From: Bacillota bacterium
GTDB lineage: Bacteria > Bacillota > Clostridia > Peptostreptococcales > Anaerovoracaceae
Length of the DNA: 64,000 nucleotides
Direction of reading: 5' to 3'
Assembly: GCA_017417045.1 (NCBI GenBank)
Contig: JAFPZZ010000002.1
Span: 124,001-188,000 of the forward strand
The notes beneath the pieces were generated by a model. That model was not told the origin of the DNA. It saw nothing but the letters and a program-made list of their open reading frames with translations, and did not search any database. Below are positions 15,582 to 24,250 of the stretch, in pieces. The position numbers and the translations under genes were made by a program. Each line of letters begins with the position of its first letter. The first letter of the stretch is position 1.

Positions 15582-16497
15582 AGCCGAGCTCCTCCGCAAG
15601 GGCCTTGCCCTCGGGTCCGGCGCACCACTGCGCTATCTGTCTTACGAGGCTGCCCTCGGGCTGCTCGGAGCTGAAGACAGCGCAGGTACGGGATACGTAA
15701 GGATATTCGCCGGAGCCTATGGTGTCGGGATCGGGGATGACCCCGTCTATCGCTATCATCCTGATGTCCTCGTCGTAGTGCATGTTCACGACGTAGTAGT
15801 AATAAGAGTAGCCTATTGCGCCGCTGCCGGACTTGAAGTTCGCGACAGCGTCGATGATGCCTTCCATGGCGCCTATCTTCTTCTCGGTCGGAGCGTCCAT
15901 GACCTCATCCTGCCCTATCACGTGCAGGTAGAGCCCGGTCTGGCTGCCTGAACCCTCGGACCTCTGGTAGGCTATTATCTCCTCGTCATTGCCTCCGACT
16001 TCCTTCCAGTTGGTGATCTTGCCGGCGTAGATGTCGTGGACCTGCTGGGAAGTGAGCCCCGTGACGGGATTATCCTTGTTGACGAAGAACACGAAGCCGG
16101 AGCTCAGCACGTCTACGGTCTCGAATTTCACGCCGCAGTCCTTCGCGTACTGCACCTGCTCGTCTGACGGCAGCGCGCAGAATACTATATCCACGTCGCC
16201 GTTTGAGAGGCTGTAGTACGCCTGATCCGTCTTGCTGCAGAGTACGTAGCCCGCCGCCTCCTCGTCGCTTATACCGAGCAGCCTTCCGGTCATCGCCTGG
16301 TAATAAGGCAGCATCGCGGTCGCCCCATCTATTATCGGTAGGTCTTCTGGCTCTATGTGAAGGCTAGTCTCCGGCACAGGCTCTGGAGCGGGCTGAGGAT
16401 CCGGCTGAGGCTCAGACTTCTTCTCCCCGCAGGCGGCGAGAGACAACGCCAGGATCAGCGCGAGCATTATAGATACGGCTATTTTAAGGCCCTTCAT
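15565..16497 (-). CDS. PstS-like substrate-binding lipoprotein
   Basis: 310 residues. A signal peptide with lipobox LSLAAC precedes a Pro/Glu-rich linker. The binding domain has the PstS-like layout: DGATAMLPYY, then FVNKDNPVTGLTSQQVHDIY, GKITNWKEVGG and QRSEGSGSQTG, the last resembling the phosphate-contacting loop. No ABC permease or ATPase gene is next to it, so it may be an orphan receptor or regulatory sensor rather than part of a phosphate importer. The start follows a clear AAGGAGG. It overlaps the RsiV-like lipoprotein gene and probably works with it. Confidence 0.82.
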   Translation of the reverse strand: MKGLKIAVSIMLALILALSLAACGEKKSEPQPDPQPAPEPVPETSLHIEPEDLPIIDGATAMLPYYQAMTGRLLGISDEEAAGYVLCSKTDQAYYSLSNGDVDIVFCALPSDEQVQYAKDCGVKFETVDVLSSGFVFFVNKDNPVTGLTSQQVHDIYAGKITNWKEVGGNDEEIIAYQRSEGSGSQTGLYLHVIGQDEVMDAPTEKKIGAMEGIIDAVANFKSGSGAIGYSYYYYVVNMHYDEDIRMIAIDGVIPDPDTIGSGEYPYVSRTCAVFSSEQPEGSLVRQIAQWCAGPEGKALAEELGYVPCK

Positions 16498-16520
16498 GGT
16501 TTACCTCCTTAAAACGAAAA

Positions 16521-16564
16521 AGATGAGCTAAATACATTTTAGCCCATCTTTCATATCTTGTCTA
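16521..16564 (-). terminator. asnB terminator overlapping a promoter for the lipoprotein genes
   Basis: On the - strand an AAAGATG-GCTAAA stem pairs with TTTAGC-CATCTTT and ends in TTTTT, a terminator for asnB. The same bases hold TAGACA (16559-16564), a 17-bp spacer and TAAAAT (16536-16541), oriented toward the PstS-like gene that begins at 16497. One short segment may therefore both end asnB transcripts and start the lipoprotein operon. Confidence 0.6.
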
Positions 16565-16595
16565 TTTTCTCCAGGGAGCCGCTCCCCTTCCCGCG

Positions 16596-18428
16596 TCAGC
16601 GCTTCACGAAGTACTCGTCGTACCAGAGGAGGAAGGAATAGATCGTGTAGACCTTCCTGGCGTCCTCCCTCTTCCCTTCCGTGAGATATCTGTCCAAAAG
16701 GGCGTCGAGCTTGGCCGTGTTGAAGAACTTGGCGGCGTAGTCCCTGTGCCAGGTATCCTTTACGATGGCCTGGTATTTTTCCTCCTTGATCCATTCCCTG
16801 AAAGGAACGAGGAAGCCGGCCTTCTTGCGGTTGGCCCATTCGGCAGGGATGTGCCTGAACGCGGCTGCCCTGAGGGCGATCTTGGTCTTGCGGCCCTCCA
16901 TCTGCTGTTTGGAGGCGAGCGTCTTCGCCACGTTCCAGACCCCCCTGTCCAGATAAGGCACCCTGAGCTCGAGGGAATGGGCCATGGTCATCTTGTCCGC
17001 CTTGAGCAGTATGTCGCCGGGCAGCCAGAGGTTCATGTCGAGGTACATCTTTTTAGTGAGATCGTCCTCGCCCTTGACCTTCTCGTAGTAAGGCCTCGTG
17101 ACGTCGCGGTGGTCTATCGCGCACTTGTATTCGGGCACCAGGTAGCCGTTGGCCTCTTCGTCGTCCATGATGTAGGCCTGGCCTATGTAGTAGTCCTCGA
17201 CCTCCTGGGCGTTGGACTTGAAGAAGCGCTTTACGTGGGCCTGCGGGATGTTTCCGAGCGTCGCCGCGAGGAACTTCCTGAGTCCGAGCGGAAGCTTCTT
17301 GTACTTTATGGATTCGTTGCTCTGTATGTACCAGTCGTAGCCTCCGAAGAGCTCGTCGGCGCCCTCTCCCGAGAGCACGACCTTGAGGTCTTCGGCCGCA
17401 AGTCCCGCGAGGAAATACAGCGGCACAGAGCTGAGGTTGGCGTGTGGCTCGTCCGAATGATACTGGACGTAGGGCAGCGCGGCGAAGAACTCGTCGGCGC
17501 CTATCTCCTTCTTGCGGTGGTTCATGCCGAGTATCCCGGCGAGCTCCTCCGCTAGGGCCGTCTCGTCAAAGCCCGGAAGGTCGAAGCCTACGGTATAGGT
17601 CCTCATGGGCTTGACGACGGACGCGACGTAGCTGGAGTCCACGCCTCCGGAGAGGAAGGACCCGACCTCTACGTCAGCGATCTGGTGATATTCAACGGAG
17701 GAGAGCACGGTCTCGTCGATCAGGTCGACGACGTTCTCGAAGCTCTGGGACTTTCTGTCGAACATGGGATCGAAATACTTGACGCGCTTCATATCCCCGT
17801 CCTTATAGGTGAAATAAGTGCCGGGCTGGAGCTTGTAGACGCCCTTGAACATGGTCTCCTCAAGGGGAGAATACTGGAAGACGAGGTACATCTTCAGCGC
17901 CTCGGGATTGACTTCCTTCGTGAAGCTCGGATATCCCAGGAAGCTCTTGATCTCGGAGCCCCAGAGGAAGCTGCCCTGCGGGAAACAGTAGTAGAAGGGC
18001 TTGATCCCGAAGTAGTCTCTGGCCCCGTAGAGGGTCTTTTCCTGTCTGTCGTATATGACGAAGGCGAACATGCCGCGCAGCATGGAGGCGGTCTCTTCGC
18101 CGTAGCGCCTGTAGGTCTCGATTATGACCTCGGTGTCGGAGTCGGTCGCGAAGCTCGATCCGAACTTTTCGATCAGACCCGCCTTGAGCTCGCGGTAATT
18201 GTATATCTCTCCGTTGAAGGTTATCACGTATCTGTCGTCTACGGAGTGCATGGGCTGGGTGCCGCCCTCGAGGTCTATGATGGAGAGCCTGCGGAATCCC
18301 AGCGCGACGTCCCCTTCCACGAAGCTGCCGCCGCTGTCAGGCCCCCTGTGCCTGATGCGCTCGGCCATATCCTCCACGACCTTCTGTTTATCTGTCAGTT
18401 CTCCGTAAAAACCAACGAATCCGCACAT
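16596..18428 (-). CDS. asnB: Asparagine synthase (glutamine-hydrolysing)
   Basis: 610 residues, normal for AsnB, which makes asparagine from aspartate, glutamine and ATP. Cys2 of MCGFVGFYG is the glutaminase nucleophile, with RHRGPDS, NGEIYNY and the later SDTEV segment completing the glutaminase domain. The synthase domain has the PP-loop SGGVDSSYVAS and SGEGADELFGGYDWY. The ATG follows AAAGGAGC. A short gap separates it from ruvX, and it ends in the terminator at 16521-16549. No T-box leader is visible upstream. Confidence 0.95.
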   Translation of the reverse strand: MCGFVGFYGELTDKQKVVEDMAERIRHRGPDSGGSFVEGDVALGFRRLSIIDLEGGTQPMHSVDDRYVITFNGEIYNYRELKAGLIEKFGSSFATDSDTEVIIETYRRYGEETASMLRGMFAFVIYDRQEKTLYGARDYFGIKPFYYCFPQGSFLWGSEIKSFLGYPSFTKEVNPEALKMYLVFQYSPLEETMFKGVYKLQPGTYFTYKDGDMKRVKYFDPMFDRKSQSFENVVDLIDETVLSSVEYHQIADVEVGSFLSGGVDSSYVASVVKPMRTYTVGFDLPGFDETALAEELAGILGMNHRKKEIGADEFFAALPYVQYHSDEPHANLSSVPLYFLAGLAAEDLKVVLSGEGADELFGGYDWYIQSNESIKYKKLPLGLRKFLAATLGNIPQAHVKRFFKSNAQEVEDYYIGQAYIMDDEEANGYLVPEYKCAIDHRDVTRPYYEKVKGEDDLTKKMYLDMNLWLPGDILLKADKMTMAHSLELRVPYLDRGVWNVAKTLASKQQMEGRKTKIALRAAAFRHIPAEWANRKKAGFLVPFREWIKEEKYQAIVKDTWHRDYAAKFFNTAKLDALLDRYLTEGKREDARKVYTIYSFLLWYDEYFVKR

Positions 18429-18520
18429 AGCGCTGCTCCTTTGATATCAGTGTGTGTCTAAGTATGTTTTGAAAATGATCCGATGCCAGGGCGCGGCCAA
18501 AGATCTCCGAATTATAGCTT

Positions 18521-18952
18521 TCAGTTCCTGTGGCTGTCCAGATAGGACTGCAGTATGATGACCGCGGCTTGCCTGTCGATTATCTCTTTGCGCTTCTCGC
18601 GGCGCATATTCGCCTCGATGAGTACGCTCTCGGCTATCTTGGTGGTGAAGCGCTCGTCCTGAAATACTATCCCGACGCCCGCGAGACCGCTGCTGCGGAG
18701 CTTGTTTTCGAGCATGCGGACGAACTCCCTGACCTTCTCTGTCTGAGGGCTGTCCGAACCGTCGAGCATCAGCGGAAGCCCGGCCACGATAAGAGAGACC
18801 TCGTACTCCTTGACCAGGTCCAATATCTTTCCAGTGTCCTTGCGTATGCCCACGCGCTCGATGGTGGTGATACCGTTCGCGGATATAAACAAGGGGTCGC
18901 TTACTGCGACCCCTACTGTTTTATCGCCGATATCTAAACCCATATACCTCAT
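18521..18952 (-). CDS. ruvX: RuvX/YqgF-family pre-16S rRNA nuclease
   Basis: 143 residues with the RNase H-like fold: MGLDIGDKTVGVAVSDPL holds the first catalytic Asp, and QDERFTTKIAES the later acidic site; an Asp near the C-terminal RQAAVIILQSYLD completes it. YqgF removes the 5' extension of pre-16S rRNA. It overlaps ireB by 4 bp (ATGA) and belongs to the alaS-ireB-ruvX order conserved in Firmicutes. Confidence 0.94.
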   Translation of the reverse strand: MRYMGLDIGDKTVGVAVSDPLFISANGITTIERVGIRKDTGKILDLVKEYEVSLIVAGLPLMLDGSDSPQTEKVREFVRMLENKLRSSGLAGVGIVFQDERFTTKIAESVLIEANMRREKRKEIIDRQAAVIILQSYLDSHRN

Positions 18953-19197
18953 TTCTTAAGATAGGTCCTTAATAATTCTTCAACGAGGTCGTCTCTTTCG
19001 ATGCGACGAATAAGATTACGGGCATTTTTATGCGCCGTTATATATGATGGGTCTCCTGAGAGGATGTACCCGACCATCTGGCCAATGGCATCATAGCCCT
19101 TCTCTTCGAGAGCATCGTGCACGAGGATGAGTATCTCTTCCGTCGTCTTCTGCTCGCTGTTATCCGGACTATTGAAAAGTATAGTTTTTCTTTCCAT
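18949..19197 (-). CDS. ireB: IreB family regulatory phosphoprotein
   Basis: 82 residues, begins MERKTILFNSPD, with the family body GYDAIGQMVGYILSGDPSYI and NLIRRIERDDLVEELLRTYL. IreB is a small protein phosphorylated on N-terminal Thr residues by the PASTA kinase IreK in Enterococcus, where it affects cephalosporin tolerance. Thr residues are present here in the N-terminal 20. The ATG at 19197 follows GGAGG and is preferred over longer frames. It sits between alaS and ruvX as in other Firmicutes. Confidence 0.92.
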   Translation of the reverse strand: MERKTILFNSPDNSEQKTTEEILILVHDALEEKGYDAIGQMVGYILSGDPSYITAHKNARNLIRRIERDDLVEELLRTYLKK

Positions 19198-19243
19198 GTT
19201 TTTGCCTCCTGACCTTATTGATGATTTAATTATATGCTTGGAG

Positions 19244-21880
19244 TCAGGATTTTGCAACAAGCTGTTTGGCCACTTCGAACGCTGCCGGAAGTTTGGATAT
19301 ATCCTTCGCTCCGGCCTGAGCCATGTCGGCCTTTCCGCCGCCGCCGCCGCCCGCGGCCTTCGCTATCTCCTTGATCATATTGCCCGCGTGATAGCCGCCG
19401 CCCACGAGGTCGTCGCTGACGGATACCATCAGGGTGGCCTTCTCGCCGTTTACGGACGCGAACACCATGATGACGTTCTTCTCGGCCTTCTTGATGGCGT
19501 CGGAGAGGTTTCTGAGGTCGTCTATGGATGTACCTTCGAAGCGCTTTGTGATGAGCCTTACGCCGTTTATAGTCTCGGCGCCGGAGATCAGATCTCCCAG
19601 GCTGTCCTGGGCGGACTTAGCCTTGAGCTCTTCGATCTCCTTTCTCAGGGCTCTGATCTCGGCGTTCATGTCCTCGGCCCTCTTGAGCACGGAGCTCCTG
19701 TTTGTCTTGAGCGAAGCGAAGAGCTCGGCAAGGAGGTCTTCATCCTCTTCGAGACCGGCGCGTACCGCGTCGCCGGTGATCGCTTCTATCCTCCTTACGC
19801 CGGCCGCGACTCCGGATTCAGAGACTATCCTGAAGCTTCCTATCTGTCCTATGTTGGAGACGTGCGCGCCGCCGCAGAACTCCATGGAGAAGCCCGGAAC
19901 CTCGACCACTCTGACCTCGTCGCCGTACTTTTCTCCGAAGAGCATCATGGCTCCGAGCTTTCTGGCCTCCTCTATCGGGAGTATCTCTGTCTTGACGTCG
20001 GTGAACTTGAGTATCTCGGCGTTGACCATATCCTCGATCCTGCCCTTCTCTTCGGCCGTCAGAGCCTCGAAATGGGTGAAATCGAAGCGCAGAGCGTCCT
20101 CGTTGACCAATGAGCCGGCCTGCTCCACATGGTCGCCCAAAACGGCTCTCAGAGCCTTCTGGAGCAGGTGCGTGGCGGTGTGGTTTCTCTCTATGGCATG
20201 CCTTCTGGCCGCGTCGACGCAGGCCGAGACGCTGTCACCTACTCTGATCTCGCCGGCGGATACGACGGCTTTGTGGACGTATACGCCGCCGACCTTGGTC
20301 GTGTCGCTCACGGCGGCGCTGAAGCCGTCCGAGCAGAGCACGCCGGTATCGCCTACCTGTCCGCCGCCCTCGCCGTAGAACGGGGTCCTGTCGAGCACTA
20401 TGCGGACCTCGTCTCCCTCGGAGGCGCTGTCCAGCCTGCTCATGCCCCTTGTGATGCCTATGACCTTAGCTTCGGCGGCGAGGCAGTCGTAGCCTATGAA
20501 TTCGGTCTCGTCGAAGTCCTTTAGCACGGCGCTCTCGTCGAGCCAGCCCTCGGTGTCCTCGGACTTCCTCGCGGCCCTGGCCTGTTCCTTCTGAGCCTTC
20601 ATGTTCGCCTCGAAGCCTTCGGTATCGACGCTGCATCCCTGCTCGAGGGCTATCTCCTCGGTGAGCTCGATCGGGAAGCCGTAGGTGTCGTAGAGCTTGA
20701 AGGCCTTGTCTCCGGCTATGCGGAGGCTTCCGTCGGCCTTGGCAGCCTCGATGTATCCTCCGAGTATCTCGGTGCCGGCCTCTATGGTCTGGTCGAATTT
20801 ATCCTCCTCGATGGAGATTATCTTCTTGATGTAGTCCCTGCGCTCGAGGAGCTCGGGATAGGCCTCGCCGGAGGTCTCGAATACCTTCTCGCAGAGGTCC
20901 TTGAGGAAGGCGCCCTTTATGCCCAGCAGTCTGCCGTGCCTGGCGGCCCTTCTGAGCAGCCTCCTGAGTATGTAGCCGCGGCCCTCGTTGCTCGGCAGTA
21001 TGCCGTCGGATATCATGAAGGATACCGCCCTGATATGGTCGGTTATGATCCTGATGGAAACGTCCGAAGGAGCCTCGCCGTCCATGTACTTGACTCCGGA
21101 GAGCCTGCAGACCTCTTTGAGTATGGCCTGCATGGTGTCGATGTTGTAGATGGAGTCTACGCCCTGCATGATGCAGGCTATGCGCTCAAGACCCATGCCT
21201 GTATCGATGTTCTTCTGCGCGAGCTCGAGGTAGCTGCCGTCCTCCTGTCTGTCGAACTGGGTGAAGACGTGGTTCCAGAACTCCATGTACCTGTCGCAGT
21301 CGCAGCCGGGTCTGCAGTCGGGCTTGCCGCAGCCGTACTGCTCTCCCCTGTCGATGTAGATCTCGGAGCAGGGGCCGCAGGGGCCAGTTCCTATCTCCCA
21401 GAAATTGTCGTCCTTGCCTAGCCTTACTATGCGCTCTTCGGGCATGCCTATCTCGTCCCTCCAGATATGGAAGGCCTCGTCGTCGTCCTCATATATAGTG
21501 GCCCAGAGCAGGTCCTTGGGGATGGCGAGCCATTCCTCTCCGGTGACGAACTCCCAGCCCCAGAGCAGCGACTCTCTCTTGAAGTAGTCGCCGAAGCTGA
21601 AGTTTCCGAGCATCTCGAAGAAGGTCGCGTGCCTTGCGGTGCGTCCCACGTTGTCTATATCGTTTGTCCTGATGCACTTCTGGCAGGTCGTCATCCTGCG
21701 GCGAGGGGGCTCTTCCGTTCCCGCGAAGTAAGGCTTAAGAGGCGCCATGCCCGCGGCGATGAGCAGAAGGCTCTTGTCTCCCTGCGGCACGAGGCTGTAG
21801 CTGTCGTGCCTGAGGCAGCCCTTCGACTCCCAGAATCTCAGGAACATATCTCTTATCTCATTGACTCCTAAATATTTCAT
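19244..21880 (-). CDS. alaS: Alanyl-tRNA synthetase
   Basis: 878 residues, the usual size. The class II catalytic core is at the N-terminus (FLRFWESKGC, GMAPLKPYFAG, FFEMLGNFSFGDYFK). The editing domain has HTATHLLQKALR (zinc-binding HxxxH) and, near residue 670, FCGGAHV, which supplies Cys and His. The C-Ala oligomerisation domain ends with GGGGGGKADMAQAG. It has its own promoter and heads the alaS-ireB-ruvX cluster. Confidence 0.97.
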   Translation of the reverse strand: MKYLGVNEIRDMFLRFWESKGCLRHDSYSLVPQGDKSLLLIAAGMAPLKPYFAGTEEPPRRRMTTCQKCIRTNDIDNVGRTARHATFFEMLGNFSFGDYFKRESLLWGWEFVTGEEWLAIPKDLLWATIYEDDDEAFHIWRDEIGMPEERIVRLGKDDNFWEIGTGPCGPCSEIYIDRGEQYGCGKPDCRPGCDCDRYMEFWNHVFTQFDRQEDGSYLELAQKNIDTGMGLERIACIMQGVDSIYNIDTMQAILKEVCRLSGVKYMDGEAPSDVSIRIITDHIRAVSFMISDGILPSNEGRGYILRRLLRRAARHGRLLGIKGAFLKDLCEKVFETSGEAYPELLERRDYIKKIISIEEDKFDQTIEAGTEILGGYIEAAKADGSLRIAGDKAFKLYDTYGFPIELTEEIALEQGCSVDTEGFEANMKAQKEQARAARKSEDTEGWLDESAVLKDFDETEFIGYDCLAAEAKVIGITRGMSRLDSASEGDEVRIVLDRTPFYGEGGGQVGDTGVLCSDGFSAAVSDTTKVGGVYVHKAVVSAGEIRVGDSVSACVDAARRHAIERNHTATHLLQKALRAVLGDHVEQAGSLVNEDALRFDFTHFEALTAEEKGRIEDMVNAEILKFTDVKTEILPIEEARKLGAMMLFGEKYGDEVRVVEVPGFSMEFCGGAHVSNIGQIGSFRIVSESGVAAGVRRIEAITGDAVRAGLEEDEDLLAELFASLKTNRSSVLKRAEDMNAEIRALRKEIEELKAKSAQDSLGDLISGAETINGVRLITKRFEGTSIDDLRNLSDAIKKAEKNVIMVFASVNGEKATLMVSVSDDLVGGGYHAGNMIKEIAKAAGGGGGGKADMAQAGAKDISKLPAAFEVAKQLVAKS

Positions 21881-21912
21881 AAATGCCTCCGTAGCAAAAG
21901 ATATACCTTGTT

Positions 21913-21941
21913 ATTCTACAAATTCTGAGGCTTCTTGTAAA
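21913..21941 (-). promoter_or_regulatory. Promoter of alaS
   Basis: On the - strand: TTTACA (21936-21941), a 17-bp spacer and TAGAAT (21913-21918), followed by a TACGGAGGC ribosome-binding site before the alaS ATG. No T-box features are visible in the roughly 30-base leader. Confidence 0.65.
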
Positions 21942-21971
21942 GGCGGAAAGCCTCATTTTCGTATAGAAAAA

Positions 21972-21996
21972 CGGCCGCTCTTGCGGCCGCGGGCTG
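21972..21996 (-). terminator. Terminator after the DUF896 gene
   Basis: CGGCCGC-AAGA-GCGGCCG, a perfect 7-bp GC stem immediately after the stop codon at 21997, followed on the - strand by TTTTTC. Confidence 0.85.
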
Positions 21997-22233
21997 CTAG
22001 TTCTTCTTCGACGGATCGAACGGGAGCTTCGCCATGGCTTGTCCTTTGAGCCTTGGATCCTTGGGGTCCACTATCTCGATGTCGTCGAGCTGCTTTTTGA
22101 ACCTGCCCCTGAAGTCCTCGAGAAACTCCTCCCTGAGCTGGGCCCTTTCGAGCCTCTCATCTTCCGTGAGCTCCCGCGTCTTCGCTATGGCGGCGAGTTC
22201 GTTTATCCTGTCAAGCTTATCTTGGGGAAACAT
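21997..22233 (-). CDS. DUF896 family protein (YnzC-like)
   Basis: 78 residues: a helical hairpin with INELAAIAKTRELTEDER then AQLREEFLEDFR, the DUF896 signature, and a C-terminal VDPKDPRLKG. Family members are small and of unproven function; Bacillus YnzC is linked to the SOS operon of yneA. That is of interest because a YneA-like gene lies elsewhere in this window, but this copy is separate from it. The start overlaps the end of comEA by 17 bp. Confidence 0.9.
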   Translation of the reverse strand: MFPQDKLDRINELAAIAKTRELTEDERLERAQLREEFLEDFRGRFKKQLDDIEIVDPKDPRLKGQAMAKLPFDPSKKN

Positions 22234-22717
22234 AGATGCTGTCCTTTATCTTTTCATATATGCCCGCGCCTATACCCTTCACCTCGGTGATCTCCTCAGC
22301 GCAGATGAATCCGCCGTGGGCCTCTCTGTATGCGATTATAGCCTTTGCCTTTGCGGGACCTATGCCCTTCAGGCTCTCGAGCTCCTGCTGGGAAGCGCCG
22401 TTAAGGTCTATGAGGCCTTTCGTATCCGGTACGACGTCTTCCGGCGGCTCCGCTTCGCCTTCCGGCGATTCTTCTGTCTGCGCGCTTTCAGCGGAAGACG
22501 CGGAAGTCTCTGCGAAAGAAGCGGATGTCTCAGTGCCAGAGGCGGATGTCTCAGTGCCAGAGGCGGATGTCTCTGAAGAGACGGCATGCTCCGTGTAAGA
22601 GTCTCTTTCTACGGTGACCTGGGCGGCTTCCCTCCCGGGGATATTGCCTGCCGCAGTGAGCGCGACGAACGCGGCTATCGCGGCGGTCTTGAGTTTTTTG
22701 TAGAAGTCTTCGTTCAT
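22217..22717 (-). CDS. comEA: ComEA-type helix-hairpin-helix DNA-binding protein
   Basis: 166 residues. An N-terminal membrane segment (about residues 10-26) is followed by a Ser/Thr/Glu-rich spacer built of TSASGTE-like heptads and a C-terminal double helix-hairpin-helix: LNGASQQELESLKGIGPAKA and ITEVKGIGAGIYEKI. ComEA binds incoming DNA at the cell surface during natural transformation. The SLBB domain of longer ComEA proteins is absent, replaced by the repeat spacer. No comEB or comEC is adjacent, so competence itself is not demonstrated. Confidence 0.82.
   Translation of the reverse strand: MNEDFYKKLKTAAIAAFVALTAAGNIPGREAAQVTVERDSYTEHAVSSETSASGTETSASGTETSASFAETSASSAESAQTEESPEGEAEPPEDVVPDTKGLIDLNGASQQELESLKGIGPAKAKAIIAYREAHGGFICAEEITEVKGIGAGIYEKIKDSIYVSPR
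22515..22578 (-). repeat. Tandem repeat inside comEA
   Basis: A 21-bp unit (seen on the + strand as GCGGATGTCTCAGTGCCAGAG) occurs twice in exact tandem, flanked by diverged copies, and encodes the TSASGTE heptads of the ComEA spacer. Such units are prone to copy-number change. Confidence 0.75.
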
Positions 22718-22844
22718 ATGGACGTTTGCCCGCGTCCAATAGAACTATACACTGTAAAATACTGGAAGTCAAGTCCCTTTCAGGCCGCTTGCCCTGCGTT
22801 CAGAGCTCCGCCCCGCGCGCGATCCTTAGAGTAGATCCTTGGCG

Positions 22845-24224
22845 TCAATCCTTCTTCTTGTAGAAGTTGACCGGTTCCTTCGCGGGGATTATGGATTTGC
22901 GGGCGCTCTCCTCCGATACGGCGCTCTTTCTCGCCGCGGCGTCTGCGGCTGCCTTTTCCTTGCTCACCACGAGCCTGTCCTTGCCTCCGTGAAGGAGCTC
23001 CGTCTTTCCGGGGTCTCTGACCGGATTCAGGCCCGTCCCCTTGTTCTCCATGTAGGCGAAGCAGCATACCAGCGTGGTCAGGGGTATCGTGAGCAGTATA
23101 GACAGGGAGCCTATCAGCGCCTGCATCATCTCCACGACTATGGTCTCTCTGTTGAGGAGCTCGTAGAGCGAGGCTGAATAGGTTATGTAGAGCAGCGTGG
23201 CGCAGAGCTGGCTGCCTATATACGCGAGCACGAGGGTATTGGCCATCGTTCCCATTATGTCCCTTCCGATGCGCATGCCGGACGAGAAGAGCTCTCTGAA
23301 ACTGATCTGGCGCGCGTGCCTGTGTATCTCGTAGAGAGACGAGGATATATCCATGGCGACGTCCATCACGGCGCCCATCGCGCCTATGACTATCATTGCG
23401 AATATCAGAGCGTTGAGGTTGATGGTGACCCCCGAGCTGAGGTACTGAAGATAGATCGAATGCTCGTCTATCATGCCCGTGATCCTGAGGACCTTATCGA
23501 AGATCAGCGACAGTACGGCGGCCATGAGCACGCCGAAGCCGCAGCCGAGCATGGTCGTGTAGGATTTGGCTCCCGCGCCGTTGGTTATGAGGAGCGTCAT
23601 AACGATGGTGTAAATGCAGGTCAGCGCAGACATCAGATAGATGTTGTATCCGGCGAGCACCGACGGGACGAAGACCATGAAGACCGCCATGCAGGTCAGC
23701 GTGAGAGAGACTATCGTGTTAAGGCCCTTGACGCGGCCGAATATGAGCAGCAGAACGACGAATATGCAGCCCAGGACTATTATGCCGTCGAGCCTCGCGT
23801 AGCCGCCGAACACCCACTGCACGTCTCCCCTGTCGTCGCCGTAATTGTAGAGTATGACCTTGTCGCCAGGCTCGACCGGATCTTCCGCGTTCATGTTGGT
23901 GTAGTTGTCGAAGCTCTGGGCCGCGAGTACGGTCTGGCCCTTGAGATCGCCGCCTCTTATGATCTCGGCATAGAACTGCTGCGAGGAGTTGCTGTAGGTG
24001 ATGTCGGTCCCGGAGAGATCGTAGTCGTCCGATATGAGCTCCCCGAGCTCCGTGACCCTCGCCTTGACGCAGTAGGCGTCGGACATGCTGAAAATGTCGA
24101 GATCCCTGCATACCGCGGCGTTTGCCGCGAGCAGGACTATCAGCGAGAGCGCTACGGTGGCGAGCCATATATAAAGATCTTTTTTCTGAGCGGAACTGAG
24201 TTCCAGCTTGTCGGTAAGTTTCAT
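22845..24224 (-). CDS. YibE/F-like multi-span membrane protein
   Basis: About 459 residues. One N-terminal membrane span is followed by an extracellular beta-rich region (about 40-130, with VKARVTELGE and EPGDKVILYN), then about seven membrane spans, the layout of the YibE/F family. The conserved IDEHSIYLQYLSSGVTINLN and VIGAMGAVMDVAMDISSSLYE segments are typical. Function is unknown for the family; transport is a guess. ATG 24224 follows CGGAGG; an earlier ATG at 24254 overlaps the DUF2344 stop but lacks a good ribosome-binding site. Confidence 0.85.
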   Translation of the reverse strand: MKLTDKLELSSAQKKDLYIWLATVALSLIVLLAANAAVCRDLDIFSMSDAYCVKARVTELGELISDDYDLSGTDITYSNSSQQFYAEIIRGGDLKGQTVLAAQSFDNYTNMNAEDPVEPGDKVILYNYGDDRGDVQWVFGGYARLDGIIVLGCIFVVLLLIFGRVKGLNTIVSLTLTCMAVFMVFVPSVLAGYNIYLMSALTCIYTIVMTLLITNGAGAKSYTTMLGCGFGVLMAAVLSLIFDKVLRITGMIDEHSIYLQYLSSGVTINLNALIFAMIVIGAMGAVMDVAMDISSSLYEIHRHARQISFRELFSSGMRIGRDIMGTMANTLVLAYIGSQLCATLLYITYSASLYELLNRETIVVEMMQALIGSLSILLTIPLTTLVCCFAYMENKGTGLNPVRDPGKTELLHGGKDRLVVSKEKAAADAAARKSAVSEESARKSIIPAKEPVNFYKKKD

Positions 24225-24250
24225 GTCTGAGCCTCCGAAGCTCATACGTG

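Noticed and set aside
21881-21996. T-box riboswitch upstream of alaS
   Set aside because: The promoter leaves only about a 30-base leader, and no specifier stem or antiterminator is visible.
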